The position numbers and the translations under genes were made by a program. The notes under the pieces were generated by a model. The model saw only the letters and a list, made by a program, of their open reading frames with translations, did not search any database and had not been told where the DNA came from. From Streptomyces ureilyticus (GTDB taxonomy: Bacteria > Actinomycetota > Actinomycetes > Streptomycetales > Streptomycetaceae), in NCBI RefSeq assembly GCF_011045025.1, contig NZ_JAAKZX010000058.1:1-48314 (forward strand): a stretch of DNA of 48,314 nucleotides, read 5' to 3'. The number at the start of each line of letters is the position of its first letter. Position 1 is the stretch's first letter. Below, one piece after another: positions 32,501-40,608 of this stretch.

Positions 32501-35500
32501 ACCCAGTCGCGGGCCTTGTCGATGAGGTCGAAGACCTGCTTCTTGAACTCGTCGATGATGCCGGTGACGAGGTTGCGGGCCTTCTCGAAGATGCCCTTGA
32601 TGGCGTTCTTGAGCTTGCTGAACTGCTCCTTGACCCAGTCGATGCCCTGGCTGATCCAGTTGCCCGACTTCTCCTTGTCGTTGTCCCGCTTGTTCTCGGC
32701 GTCCCTCTCGGCACCCTCGCGCTTCTTGTCGATCTCCTTGTTGTCGTCCTCGGTGCGCTTGTCGACCCTCTTGTCCGTGTCCTCCTTCTTGTCCTTGATG
32801 TCCTTGCGGGCCTTGTCGTACTTCTTGCCTTTCTTGTCCTCGATGTCGGCGGTCTTGTCGTCCTGCTCCTTGCGCCACTTGTCACGGGAGGCGGCCACGT
32901 CGGAACGGCCCTTGTTCCGCGCGTTCTCCTGCGTCTGGCCGCTGGAGGAGACCTCCTGCTGGACGTTCTTCTCGTGCCGCTGCTTGTCCTGCCTTGCTTT
33001 CTTGTCCTTGTCGGCCCGCTCCTTGGACATCTGCTTCTGGCCCTGCGAGAAGCCCCGCTTGATCTGCGGCCCGCGGTCGTGTTCGGCCACCGCGGAGACG
33101 GCTTCGACGGTCACGGGGCCGCCGGCACCCGGAGCCTTCCCGCCGCGCGGGCCACCGCCCTTGGCGTCCTGGCCGCCGCCTCTCTTGGCGCCGTCGACCT
33201 TGGCTTCGAGGGTCTCCTTCGGAACGTCCGGGTAGATCTGGTCCTCGCCCATCGGGCGGGCGGCGTCCTCCCGGCCGGCCTTCTGCAGCTCCTGGCTCTT
33301 GTCGTCGAGCTTCTTCTGCTGCTTGTCGGTGCGTTCCGGGTCGGCGTCGGCGTCCGTGGGCAGCCTCGGCGCGTCACCGACGCGCGCGCCGTGCATGCCC
33401 TCGTCGGTGGTCTCCACGTCGGCGATGGAGTCGGCGACCTTGCCGGCGAGCCCCTTCAGGAGTTCCCAGCCGATGTCCCACCAACTCGGCTCCTCCGCCT
33501 CGGATTCGGGCAGCTCACCCTTCGGTTTCTGCTCCCCGTTGATCTCCGGGGTCTTGCCCTTCGCCGCGTCGGTCTTGGCGACCTTCTGGTTGGTGTACTG
33601 ACCGGGCGCGGCCGGCTTCGGCCCGCCGCGCAGCGTCTTGGGCGAGCCCGAAGGGCGCTCCATCTTCGGCGGAGCCTTCTGCAGAGCCGCCCGTTCCTTG
33701 CCGACGGACCTGTTGACCGCACCGTCGACGCCTTGGATGGTCTGCAGCGCCTGGTGCGGCTTCAGTTTCCCCGCGGCCGCGAGACCGGCCTCCGGTGTGG
33801 AGTTGGAGACGTCGGGAGCCGGTCCGTCCTTCTTGCCCTTCAGCGGGGCGGGGCCACCTCCGCCGCCCCCCTTGGGGGCCTTCGGCGCCGGTCCGCCGCC
33901 CTTGGCCGCCTTCGCCGACGCCGACCTGGACGCGTCGGCCTTGGGCGCGGAGGGCTTCGGCGGCGCCGACTTGGCGGCTGCGGGCCCTTCGGGCTGCTTC
34001 GCCGCGGGCTGGGCCGCCTTCGCCGCCTTCTTCGCCTCCGGTTTCGGCTTCTCCTGCTTGGGCGGCACGTCCGCCTTGGGTGCGGTCTCCTTGGGCTGAG
34101 GCGCGGACGACTTGCCGGCAGCCTGTGAGACGGCCGGGATGCCGCCGCCTCCCTGCGAACCACCGCCTGCGCCGGAACCTGCGCCCGCGCCTTCGGACAC
34201 CTTCGGGGCCGCTTCCGCGGAGGCGGACTCCTCCCCTGCGGCCTTGTCCTGTTCGGTGGCCTGACCCTTGCCCGCCGAGGCCTCCTTCGTGGCCCCGTCG
34301 TCCTTCGCCTTTTCTCCCGAACTCTCACCCTGCTTCTCCCCGGAGGACGAACCGTCCGAGGATTCGGCCTCGTTGCTGCCGGAGTCCTTGTTGCCGGCAT
34401 CCTTGCTGCCGGAATCCCGGGACTCCTCGGTGCTCTTCTCCTCGGAGGCCGACCTCTGGTCCTTGCCGGAGCCCTTTTCGTCGGACTGCTCCCCGGAGGA
34501 GTCGGAGTCCTTGGCGCCCTCCGTGCTCGTACTCCCCTGCGGGCCGCTCTTCGTGCCGTCCTGCTTCTCACCCGAGTCCTTGCCGGAGCCACCGGACGCG
34601 GTGGCCTGGCCCCGCTTGTCCTCGTCGGCCTTGGCGAGTTTCTCGGAGGAGCCGTCCTTGGGGTTCTCCCCTTCGCCTCTCTCGCCGGACTCGTTGCCGG
34701 AGTCCTCCTCGGCACGGCGAGTCTCGGAGTCGCGTTCGCGGTCCTCGGCGCGTTCCCGCTTCGTGTCCGCGTCGTCGGCGTCGCCGTCCTTGTCCTGTTC
34801 GGCGTTCTTCCCGTCCGGCCTGCCGTTCTCGTCGCCGTCCTTGTCGGCGTCGCTGTCGGTGCCCGCCTCGGGGTCGGGGCCGACCTCTTGATCGGCGGTC
34901 TTGCCGGACTGCAGGTCCTTGTCGGCCTGGGCGTCGGCCTCGTTCCGCTCGGCCGGGCCGTTCGCGCCCTCGCCGGCGCCCTCCTCGGCGTCCTCCTCCT
35001 GGCGGGCGTCCTCGACGGCGTCGGCCTTCGTGGGCGGAGGCTTCGGCACGTTCGGAACGCCGTGCTTGCCCTGGACACCGTGCGCCGCACCGGGTTCCTC
35101 ACGATCCGTCGGCTTCCCGGAGTCAGTACCGTCCCGGCTGCCGGACCCCTGGGCGGAATCCGTACCGTTACGGGCGGAGTCCTGGCCGCCGCGCGCTGCT
35201 GAGGCCGAGCTGCCCTCGGACGACGTGCCCGGAGCCATCCGGTCCGCGGTCTCTACTCCGGAGACGTCCAAGTCGCCCTCGGGGACATGGTCCTCGGGCT
35301 TGATCTCGGTGTCCCAGGCACTCTTCCCGGCGTCCTGCTCGTCGTCGGCGTTTCCGGCGTTTCCGGCATCCCCATCGTCGTCGAGGCCGGCAGCCGCGTC
35401 CTCGCCGTCCTCTTCCAGACCAAGAGGTTCGTCGTCCTCGGAGTCCTCCTCCTCGGCGGCGCGTTCGTCGTCCTTGCCTTGACCGCCCTGGCGGTCCTTC

Positions 35501-37023
35501 TCGCCCGGTTCCGCCTCGCTGCGGTCGATGCCGCCGGAGGTTTTCGCGCTCTGCTTCCGGTTCTCCTCGTCGGCCTTGTCGCCCTCGCCTTCCCGCTCCC
35601 GCTCGGCGGTGGACTCGGCCTCCTTCTTCCCGGCCTCGCGCTCCTCCTCGCGGCTGCCGGAGTCCTTCTCGCCCTCCTTGTTCTGCTCCTCCTCGTCCTC
35701 CTTCCCGGACTCCTCCTGCTCCTTCTTCTCTTCCTTGCCCTCCGCTTCCTGGTCGTCCTTCTTCTCCTGCTCCTCCTTCTCGCGGGCGGCTTCCTTCTGG
35801 GACTTCTCCTCGTCCTTCTTCTTCTTCTTCTGCTCCTCCTTGCCCTGGTCCTGCCGTTGCTGCTTGTCCGATTCTTCGGCGTTCTGCTCGCTCTCCTGCT
35901 GCTTCCCGTCCTGTTCGCGGGCGCTGCGGCCGTCGACGGACTCCTGCTCGCCGGACTCGGTGCCGACGCCCTTGCCAGAGCCGTTGGAGCCCTTCGGGCC
36001 TGCGGCCCTTCCGCTGCCGCCCCCTGCGTCACGGTCGGGCGTGTTGTCCCGGTCGGGGGCCTCCGCCTTGCGGCGCTGGGTGCGCTTGCGACGCTCGTCC
36101 TTCGCCTTCTCCTTGCTCTCCTGAGCGGTCTGTACGTCGGCCCGCTTGCGCTCGCGCTCCTGCTCGACCTCGTCGGTGGTGTCCGGTATCGCCTCCGGGA
36201 CGAGGCTTCCGTCCATCGGCAGCGGCGCCTCCTGCTCGACCTCATCAACCAGGTCCAGCAACCGCCCGTACTCCGGCGACGACAGACGCACCTCGAGCCG
36301 GTCCAGCACCGAATCCTGCAACTCGGGCGCCATGCGGGCCAGTTCGACGCGGACACGGTGGGAGACGTCCGCCGGGTCGCCCCGCAGCGAGCGCAGTACG
36401 CTGCCGACGAGCCGCTCCACCAGCCCCGCCGGGTCGAGCTTCTCCGCACGCATGCGGTCCGCGTCGACAGTGGCGTAGCGCATCCAGGCGGGGGTGACCT
36501 CGCCCTGCTCGACGTCCACGGGCTGTGCGGCTTCGGGGCCCTCGGCCGCGGTCTCCTCACGCATCAGCCGCCGCGCCGTCGACTCCGCCTCCTGCTCGGC
36601 GGCCTCCTGCGGCAGACTGACGGCGCCGAGGTCGCGGCCGGCCACCAACGGGCCCGCGCCGTACGAGTTCTGGACGGTGTGCAGCAGCTCGTGCGCCAGC
36701 AGCCGCTGCCCCTCCGCCCTGCCGGGGACGTAGGCGCCCTCGCGGAAGAAGATGTCCTGGCCGACGGCGACGGCATCCGCGCCCAGCATCTGGGTGAGGT
36801 GGCCCGCGTCGCGATCGGTGTGGAGGCGCACGCGGCTGAGGTCGTGGCCGAGCTGCTCCTCCAGCTCCCGTCGTACGCCGACGTCGAGCGGTTGTCCTGC
36901 GCCGCTGACGATGTCCTTCGGCTCGGGCGTACGGGCCTTGGCCGCGCGCTCCTTGCGCTTGCGGCGGCGCTGTTCCGCAGCCTGTTCCGAACGGGCGTCC
37001 TGAGTCGGGGAGTTGCCGCTCAC
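29590..37023 (-). CDS. Giant DUF4157 eCIS-associated protein (2477 aa), probable cargo/effector
   Basis: The N-terminal DUF4157 (eCIS core) domain (about 44-120) carries HELLH at 111-115, a gluzincin-like motif found in proteins loaded into eCIS particles. Residues about 250-1000 are an extreme disordered tract of Glu, Lys, Asp, Gln, Ser and Gly. About 1000-1060 is Ala/Lys/Pro-rich. A folded patch lies near 1180 (SWWDIGWELLKGLAGKVAD). About 1450-1790 is a long amphipathic to hydrophobic helical region (WVVKQINDFADALIALGDEL, LIIGELIVTKVVAKLIPGAG), like pretoxin regions of polymorphic toxins. Residues about 1875-2010 are an Arg/Asp dipeptide-rich tract (DRDRDRPDGDRRRDDG). The last 300 residues are compact and have lower GC, a probable toxic domain I cannot name. 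It also stands where a tape-measure gene would be expected. The ATG overlaps the previous stop (ATGA). Confidence 0.85.
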   Translation of the reverse strand: MSGNSPTQDARSEQAAEQRRRKRKERAAKARTPEPKDIVSGAGQPLDVGVRRELEEQLGHDLSRVRLHTDRDAGHLTQMLGADAVAVGQDIFFREGAYVPGRAEGQRLLAHELLHTVQNSYGAGPLVAGRDLGAVSLPQEAAEQEAESTARRLMREETAAEGPEAAQPVDVEQGEVTPAWMRYATVDADRMRAEKLDPAGLVERLVGSVLRSLRGDPADVSHRVRVELARMAPELQDSVLDRLEVRLSSPEYGRLLDLVDEVEQEAPLPMDGSLVPEAIPDTTDEVEQERERKRADVQTAQESKEKAKDERRKRTQRRKAEAPDRDNTPDRDAGGGSGRAAGPKGSNGSGKGVGTESGEQESVDGRSAREQDGKQQESEQNAEESDKQQRQDQGKEEQKKKKKDEEKSQKEAAREKEEQEKKDDQEAEGKEEKKEQEESGKEDEEEQNKEGEKDSGSREEEREAGKKEAESTAEREREGEGDKADEENRKQSAKTSGGIDRSEAEPGEKDRQGGQGKDDERAAEEEDSEDDEPLGLEEDGEDAAAGLDDDGDAGNAGNADDEQDAGKSAWDTEIKPEDHVPEGDLDVSGVETADRMAPGTSSEGSSASAARGGQDSARNGTDSAQGSGSRDGTDSGKPTDREEPGAAHGVQGKHGVPNVPKPPPTKADAVEDARQEEDAEEGAGEGANGPAERNEADAQADKDLQSGKTADQEVGPDPEAGTDSDADKDGDENGRPDGKNAEQDKDGDADDADTKRERAEDRERDSETRRAEEDSGNESGERGEGENPKDGSSEKLAKADEDKRGQATASGGSGKDSGEKQDGTKSGPQGSTSTEGAKDSDSSGEQSDEKGSGKDQRSASEEKSTEESRDSGSKDAGNKDSGSNEAESSDGSSSGEKQGESSGEKAKDDGATKEASAGKGQATEQDKAAGEESASAEAAPKVSEGAGAGSGAGGGSQGGGGIPAVSQAAGKSSAPQPKETAPKADVPPKQEKPKPEAKKAAKAAQPAAKQPEGPAAAKSAPPKPSAPKADASRSASAKAAKGGGPAPKAPKGGGGGGPAPLKGKKDGPAPDVSNSTPEAGLAAAGKLKPHQALQTIQGVDGAVNRSVGKERAALQKAPPKMERPSGSPKTLRGGPKPAAPGQYTNQKVAKTDAAKGKTPEINGEQKPKGELPESEAEEPSWWDIGWELLKGLAGKVADSIADVETTDEGMHGARVGDAPRLPTDADADPERTDKQQKKLDDKSQELQKAGREDAARPMGEDQIYPDVPKETLEAKVDGAKRGGGQDAKGGGPRGGKAPGAGGPVTVEAVSAVAEHDRGPQIKRGFSQGQKQMSKERADKDKKARQDKQRHEKNVQQEVSSSGQTQENARNKGRSDVAASRDKWRKEQDDKTADIEDKKGKKYDKARKDIKDKKEDTDKRVDKRTEDDNKEIDKKREGAERDAENKRDNDKEKSGNWISQGIDWVKEQFSKLKNAIKGIFEKARNLVTGIIDEFKKQVFDLIDKARDWVVKQINDFADALIALGDELLKDYPAMRDKWRNTIDGARDAAVKKVNEAADALKKGIGKLLDGLGKVLLAGLDLLEKGLLAAVSVTETVVTKAMEYGGALLKGLGEWAQIASDIVTDPGGWISNAKSSAESGARNHLFNEVKTAVKEWFNQKVQEIIGIPLETFNTLVKGGVSKEEMAKMAWDAAVPQLPLIIGELIVTKVVAKLIPGAGWVMAVIDALKTAYGALSEILRAFGTFMEYLKAVKAGGAKAAIMFAKAVAAGVVALLELIYEALISGVGKYMGKVSKSLSGMAKNMRKKKPAPRANKPRSPRKKPASRRRPVPPKKSSRPEKEARPEKRPAPEKKPRPEQQRDRAKQEEEKDRREERREEGKDINLARRRVRDANRKLRSRDADGRRDDTPRRGVARDTLRRPGRRRDDERTRDRRDRDTTRPGTRADSRRPADNRRPDQDRDRRSDGDRTDVDRRRDGDRDRSDRDRDRPDGDRRRDDGRRRETEGSKRRPRRESESRPGRALRRARQAVKSALNRTRRAGRKLLDKGKNASRKLTNNARRMRDAYKRRRDLLKKQHQWRAEQKRQEKQQKREKARKKENSQESKADRLRRIVARIEPRLKGLLGKGVARPVLRAVLSGLRAWHRLTGLEALGAERLRLRAWLNPDIIFLHGVAFATDDLVRYVRRVAAEVLGAQRWQRAQGTQRGPLTAPAPQTNANGKPFDIYELDDRGAADVQEGLRGRPGTTMWQQDILRYRDAANQPLDVRWQQWFHRTIRNRGVLFGIPANDRQPWREKKRAGLSYAELANLFASWRKGRGKRKQRVIARQALDMLGGRMPGGSNRRFTAELTALMIQQEGLRNVGTLTTGAMLLDMAARGHMSLEDATRMHPMAPGGSMARARELRASLFYNAQRTPGAEELRLREAAVVEAWVRSIGDDLIVDSYAAAEEKKRVIRREIRERIHRIYGIDPSYTAQRQEMDVQ

Positions 37024-37316
37024 CGTGTCACCTCCCCGCGGCCGGACAGCCCCGCGTGCACGGCACGCGCCAGCTCCTGGCCGAGCCGTCGCGCGGACAG
37101 CCCGGCCGGCAGCGTCGGCAGCCCGGACAGCGCGTCCAGGGTCACCGCACCGTCCGCCGCCAGCGGTACGCCGCGTTCGCGTACCAGCCGGACGAGTTCA
37201 CGCTCGAACGCGGCGGAGACCCGGTCGGGATCCACGCGGAAGCCGTCCAGGACGAGTTCGCCGACGTTCACCCGGATCGCGCTCGGCTCTCTGCTTGCAT
37301 CCCGGATCACACCCAT
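37020..37316 (-). CDS. Small conserved eCIS protein upstream of the DUF4157 gene
   Basis: The 98-residue protein contains IRVNVGELVLDGFRVDPDRV and AAFERELVRLVRERGVPLAA. The 'ELVLxGF...ERELxRLL' pattern recurs in small genes next to DUF4157 genes in eCIS clusters, as far as I remember. It looks like a helical adaptor. Its start overlaps the AAA+ gene by 10 bp and its stop overlaps the giant gene as ATGA, so translation of all three is coupled. A role as chaperone or loading factor for the giant protein is an inference from position. Confidence 0.75.
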   Translation of the reverse strand: MGVIRDASREPSAIRVNVGELVLDGFRVDPDRVSAAFERELVRLVRERGVPLAADGAVTLDALSGLPTLPAGLSARRLGQELARAVHAGLSGRGEVTR

Positions 37317-39367
37317 CCGCGGACCTCCCCCGGCGTCAGCGAGCGCTCCAGCTTGAGGTATTCGGTGCGGGCCGCCGCGAGCATGTGCCGCATCTGCAGC
37401 CGGTCGCCCTCTTCGGCGGCGAGGAAGGCGCCGGACAGGGCGATGTTGCGGATCGAGCCGCCCGCGACGGTGAGTTGGGCGAGGAGCTGCGGGTCGATGC
37501 CCTTCGTCGGGGTCTGCGGCGGCAGCACCCGGCGCCAGATCTCCGCGCGTTCGTGCTCGGCCGGGAAAGGGAAGTCGACGACGAAGCGGATGCGGCGCAT
37601 GAACGCCGTGTCCAGGGCCTTCTTCATGTTGGTGGTGAGGATGGCCAGGCCCCGGTATGCCTCCATGCGCATCAGCAGATAGCTGACCTCAAGGTTCGCG
37701 TACCGGTCGTGGCTGTCCTTGACCTCGCTGCGCTTGCCGAAGAGGGCGTCGGCCTCGTCGAACAGGAGGAGTGCGCCGCCGCGTTCGGCGGCGTCGAAGA
37801 CCTTGCGGAGGTTCTTCTCCGTCTCGCCGATGTACTTGCTGACCACCTGGGAGAGGTCGACGATGAAGAGGTCGAGGCCCAGTTCCTTGGCCATGACCTC
37901 GGCGGCCAGGGTCTTGCCCGTGCCCGAGCCGCCGGCGAACAGGGCGGTGACACCGAGGCCCCGGCGCAGGGTCGCCGCGAACCCCCACTCCTGGTGGACG
38001 ATGGCCCGCTGCCGCACATGCGCGACGATCTCGCGCAACACGCTCGTCTGCCGCTCGTGCAGGACGATGTCGTCCCAGCCCGCCTCGGGCTCGATGCGGC
38101 GGCCCAGCTCGTCCATCCCCATCCGGGCCTCGTTCAGCCCCGCCCGCCAGGCGAGCCCGGCGGCGTCCAGTTCGTCCTCGCCGGGCAGATCGCGGCGTAC
38201 GGTGGCGGCGGCGGCTCGTACGACATGCGGTGGCAGCTGGAACTGTGCGACCAGCGAACGCAGCTGTCCCTCAGCGATGTCGGCGACGTCCGCGAACGCG
38301 CCCGCCCACAGGCCGAGTTGCTCCTCGTCGTCCAGGCGCGGCACGGCCACCCGCTCGCCGTGCGACCGGTCCGACTGCCGCGGATCGCCGCTCGACACGA
38401 CGACGGGAACGGCGGCCCCGGCCAGGAACGCCTCGGTGGCGGCGTGCTGGTCGCGGTCGAGTTCGCCGGCCTCCACGAGCAGCGCGGCGGGCAGCAGGAT
38501 CGCCTCGCGCTGCCACAGCCGGGCGAGCCGGTCGCGCTCCGCCGCGTCGGTGGGGATGTCCTCGGCACTCATCGCGTACAGCCCGAGCCCGGACCGCGCG
38601 GCCGCCGCGGCGGCGATCTCGGCCCGGCTGCGCAGATCGCCGCCGACCACCTCGACGAGCATCGGCGCGTCCGGGCGGGCGGCGTTCGTCCAGCCGGTGG
38701 CGACCCGGTTCGCGGCCAGGTCGTACGACGGCGGCAGTTCGTCCGGCGCCGGAGTGCGGCGCAGCCGGCCGTGCAGCCGGGCGTCCAGGTACGGCGAGCC
38801 GAGCAGGAAGTGCAGGATGCGTTCGTCGAGCCGCAGCCGGGACAGCGTCAGGCGCGACTCGTCGTCCAGCTCCACGATCCGCCAGCGCCTCAGCGGCGCC
38901 ACGGGGGTGAGGGCGCTCCAGTGCGGTTCGCCGAGCGCGGCCAGGGCGAGCGAGAAGGTGGGGTACGCCCGCTCCGGGTCACCACTCGCGGCGGCGCAAC
39001 GGGCGGCGGTCGTGGCGTCCAACTCGTAGGCGGCGGTGAGGAGTACGAGGTCCCGCTCGAAGGCCGAGAGGCCGAAGCAGGTGACGAGCGCGCCGAGGGG
39101 GGCTGTCGCGGGGCCCGCCGGGTCCTGTGCGGGTACGTGGTCGACGGCGGCGTCACGATCGCGGGAGCCGTCGTCGGACTCCGGTGCCGTGCCCGTGCCG
39201 GTATCCGCGCCCGTGCCCGGCTCGGCCGCGCGCGCGGCGTGGGCGTCGACACGGGCCAGGACACGCCGGATCTCCGCGGTCAGCGTCGGGCTGCCGCCCG
39301 GTGCGTCCGCCGCGTCCGTCGGGTACGTCCCCATGTCCTCGCCCTCACCTGCCCCCGTTGTGCCCAT
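37307..39367 (-). CDS. AAA+ ATPase of the eCIS (Afp15 class)
   Basis: The 686-residue protein has an N-terminal helical region of about 430 residues and a C-terminal AAA+ module. Walker A is GGSGTGKT with Lys485, Walker B is LLLFDEADALFG, sensor 1 is ILTTNMKKALD, and the arginine finger region is FMRRIRFVVDFPFP. Afp15-class ATPases are conserved in eCIS and needed for assembly or cargo handling; the exact step is not settled. ATG 39367 was chosen; an internal ATG at 39334 also has a good purine-rich site. Spacing to the cap gene is 6 bp. All ATPase motifs look intact. Confidence 0.93.
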   Translation of the reverse strand: MGTTGAGEGEDMGTYPTDAADAPGGSPTLTAEIRRVLARVDAHAARAAEPGTGADTGTGTAPESDDGSRDRDAAVDHVPAQDPAGPATAPLGALVTCFGLSAFERDLVLLTAAYELDATTAARCAAASGDPERAYPTFSLALAALGEPHWSALTPVAPLRRWRIVELDDESRLTLSRLRLDERILHFLLGSPYLDARLHGRLRRTPAPDELPPSYDLAANRVATGWTNAARPDAPMLVEVVGGDLRSRAEIAAAAAARSGLGLYAMSAEDIPTDAAERDRLARLWQREAILLPAALLVEAGELDRDQHAATEAFLAGAAVPVVVSSGDPRQSDRSHGERVAVPRLDDEEQLGLWAGAFADVADIAEGQLRSLVAQFQLPPHVVRAAAATVRRDLPGEDELDAAGLAWRAGLNEARMGMDELGRRIEPEAGWDDIVLHERQTSVLREIVAHVRQRAIVHQEWGFAATLRRGLGVTALFAGGSGTGKTLAAEVMAKELGLDLFIVDLSQVVSKYIGETEKNLRKVFDAAERGGALLLFDEADALFGKRSEVKDSHDRYANLEVSYLLMRMEAYRGLAILTTNMKKALDTAFMRRIRFVVDFPFPAEHERAEIWRRVLPPQTPTKGIDPQLLAQLTVAGGSIRNIALSGAFLAAEEGDRLQMRHMLAAARTEYLKLERSLTPGEVRGWV

Positions 39368-39373
39368 GCCGCC

Positions 39374-40465
39374 TCAGCCCTCCGCGCCCTCGGGGCCACC
39401 CGCCCCGGAGGAGTCCGAAGCGGAGTCCGGCGACGAGTCCGACGAGGGGCCCGAAGAAGGCGCGGCACCTGTGCCCTTGGCCCGCCGACGCCCGGGCTTG
39501 CCCGTCTCCGCCGCCTTGGCCGCCCCCGCCGCCTGGCCCTCCTGCTCCGACTTGCCGGGCCGTGCCTCCTTGCGGGCACGGCCGGGCGCCTTGGCCGCGG
39601 CCTTCACAGGCGCCTTGGCCACAGGCTTGGCCGGCGCCTTCTGGGGCGCCTTCGCCACAGCCTTGGCGGGCGCCTTGCCGGCTGCCCTGGCAACCGCCTT
39701 GCCGGGCCCGGGCCCTTGCCCGGACGCCCCAGCCCCAGACGGGCCGGTGGCCCCGTCCTCCGCGGTCGCGGGAGCGGGTGCGGGTCCGGACGACCCGCTC
39801 TCCTCCTCCACCGCCTCCGGCCCTCCCGGCGGAGCCGCCGGCACCGGCGCCCCGGGCGCCCCGAGCGGCAGCACCCGTACCGTGTGCCGTTCCACCGGCT
39901 TCGCCGGGACCGGCGTCTCGCGGCCCTCGATGAAGACGAGAGCCGCCTGGTACACCACCGACAGCGAGTACGGGGTCTGGTGGAGCATCCCCCACAGCTT
40001 CGAGGTCTCGTCGACGTCCATCACCGTCGGCGTGAACCGCACCTTCTGTGCCGCCTCGGCCAGGTCGCTGCCCGCCAAGTAGGGCCGCTCCCCGGCCAGT
40101 TCTATGACGTCCTTCGGCAGGACGGGTATCTCGTGCAGCGTGCGCACCACGGAGCCGATCAGCCGCTGGCCGACCAGCTCCGTCTCCTCGCCGTACGCGC
40201 TGATCACGAAGTGCAGGTCCAGTGCTGCGGCGGGCCGCTTGAGCAGCGTGCCGTCGGACGCTCGGGTCGGCAGGTCGTTGTTCCGCTGCGAGGGGTTGGG
40301 CGTGACCTGGTACAGGAACACGGTGATGGTGGGGTCCGTCGGCGGATCGGCCGGCGGCTTGCGCGGCTCGACCTTGACGGCCATGTCGATCTCGGGCTGC
40401 AGATTGGCCTCGATCAGCAGGGCGAGGGCCTGGGTGACGTGGGCGATGGCGAGTGCGTTGCTCAT
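39374..40465 (-). CDS. DUF4255 tail terminator/cap protein (Afp16 class) with H1-like tail
   Basis: The first 205 residues are a normal DUF4255 protein (MSNALAIAHVTQALALLIEA, PTITVFLYQVTPNPSQRNND, ALDLHFVISAYGEETELVGQ), which caps tube and sheath. The remaining 155 residues are unusual. A Gly/Pro/Glu linker leads to an Ala-Lys-Pro repeat (KAPAKAVAKAPQKAPAKPVA and more), a basic patch (GKPGRRRAKG) and an acidic Ser/Asp end. The repeat resembles the tail of histone H1 and of actinobacterial H1-like proteins. The ATG is overlapped by the stop of a short upstream frame. The tail would hang off the top end of the particle. Confidence 0.9.
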   Translation of the reverse strand: MSNALAIAHVTQALALLIEANLQPEIDMAVKVEPRKPPADPPTDPTITVFLYQVTPNPSQRNNDLPTRASDGTLLKRPAAALDLHFVISAYGEETELVGQRLIGSVVRTLHEIPVLPKDVIELAGERPYLAGSDLAEAAQKVRFTPTVMDVDETSKLWGMLHQTPYSLSVVYQAALVFIEGRETPVPAKPVERHTVRVLPLGAPGAPVPAAPPGGPEAVEEESGSSGPAPAPATAEDGATGPSGAGASGQGPGPGKAVARAAGKAPAKAVAKAPQKAPAKPVAKAPVKAAAKAPGRARKEARPGKSEQEGQAAGAAKAAETGKPGRRRAKGTGAAPSSGPSSDSSPDSASDSSGAGGPEGAEG

Positions 40466-40608
40466 GACGTCAGTTCCTCAGTCCCTCTGGTCCTGCCGGT
40501 CGCTCTGGTCCTGCCCGTCGCGCCTGCCCTGCCGGCCCGCGCCGGTCCTCCCGGTCGCTCCGGCCTCCCTGGCCGTGCCTGCGGCTCCGGATTCCGTACG
40601 TTCCTCAC
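40462..40608 (-). CDS. Possible 48-residue Arg/Gly/Pro-rich peptide gene
   Basis: An open frame of 48 codons fills the only large gap in the upper operon. Its GTG overlaps the TGA of the Pro/Arg-rich protein (GTGA at 40605-40608) and its TGA overlaps the ATG of the cap gene (ATGA at 40462-40465). The peptide starts VRNVRNPEPQARPGRPERPG and ends GRTRGTEELTS. There is no recognised domain. The double 4-bp overlap is what one expects of a real operon gene. Alternatively it is the former C-terminus of the upstream protein after a frameshift. Confidence 0.45.
   Translation of the reverse strand: MRNVRNPEPQARPGRPERPGGPARAGRAGATGRTRATGRTRGTEELTS

Noticed and set aside
30220..34128. Plus-strand open frame of 1302 codons opposite the giant protein
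   Set aside because: It mirrors the low-complexity, GC-rich giant gene. Its protein is mostly Leu/Val/Arg/Gly runs with no family pattern or ribosome site. The giant gene has the DUF4157 domain and operon overlaps.
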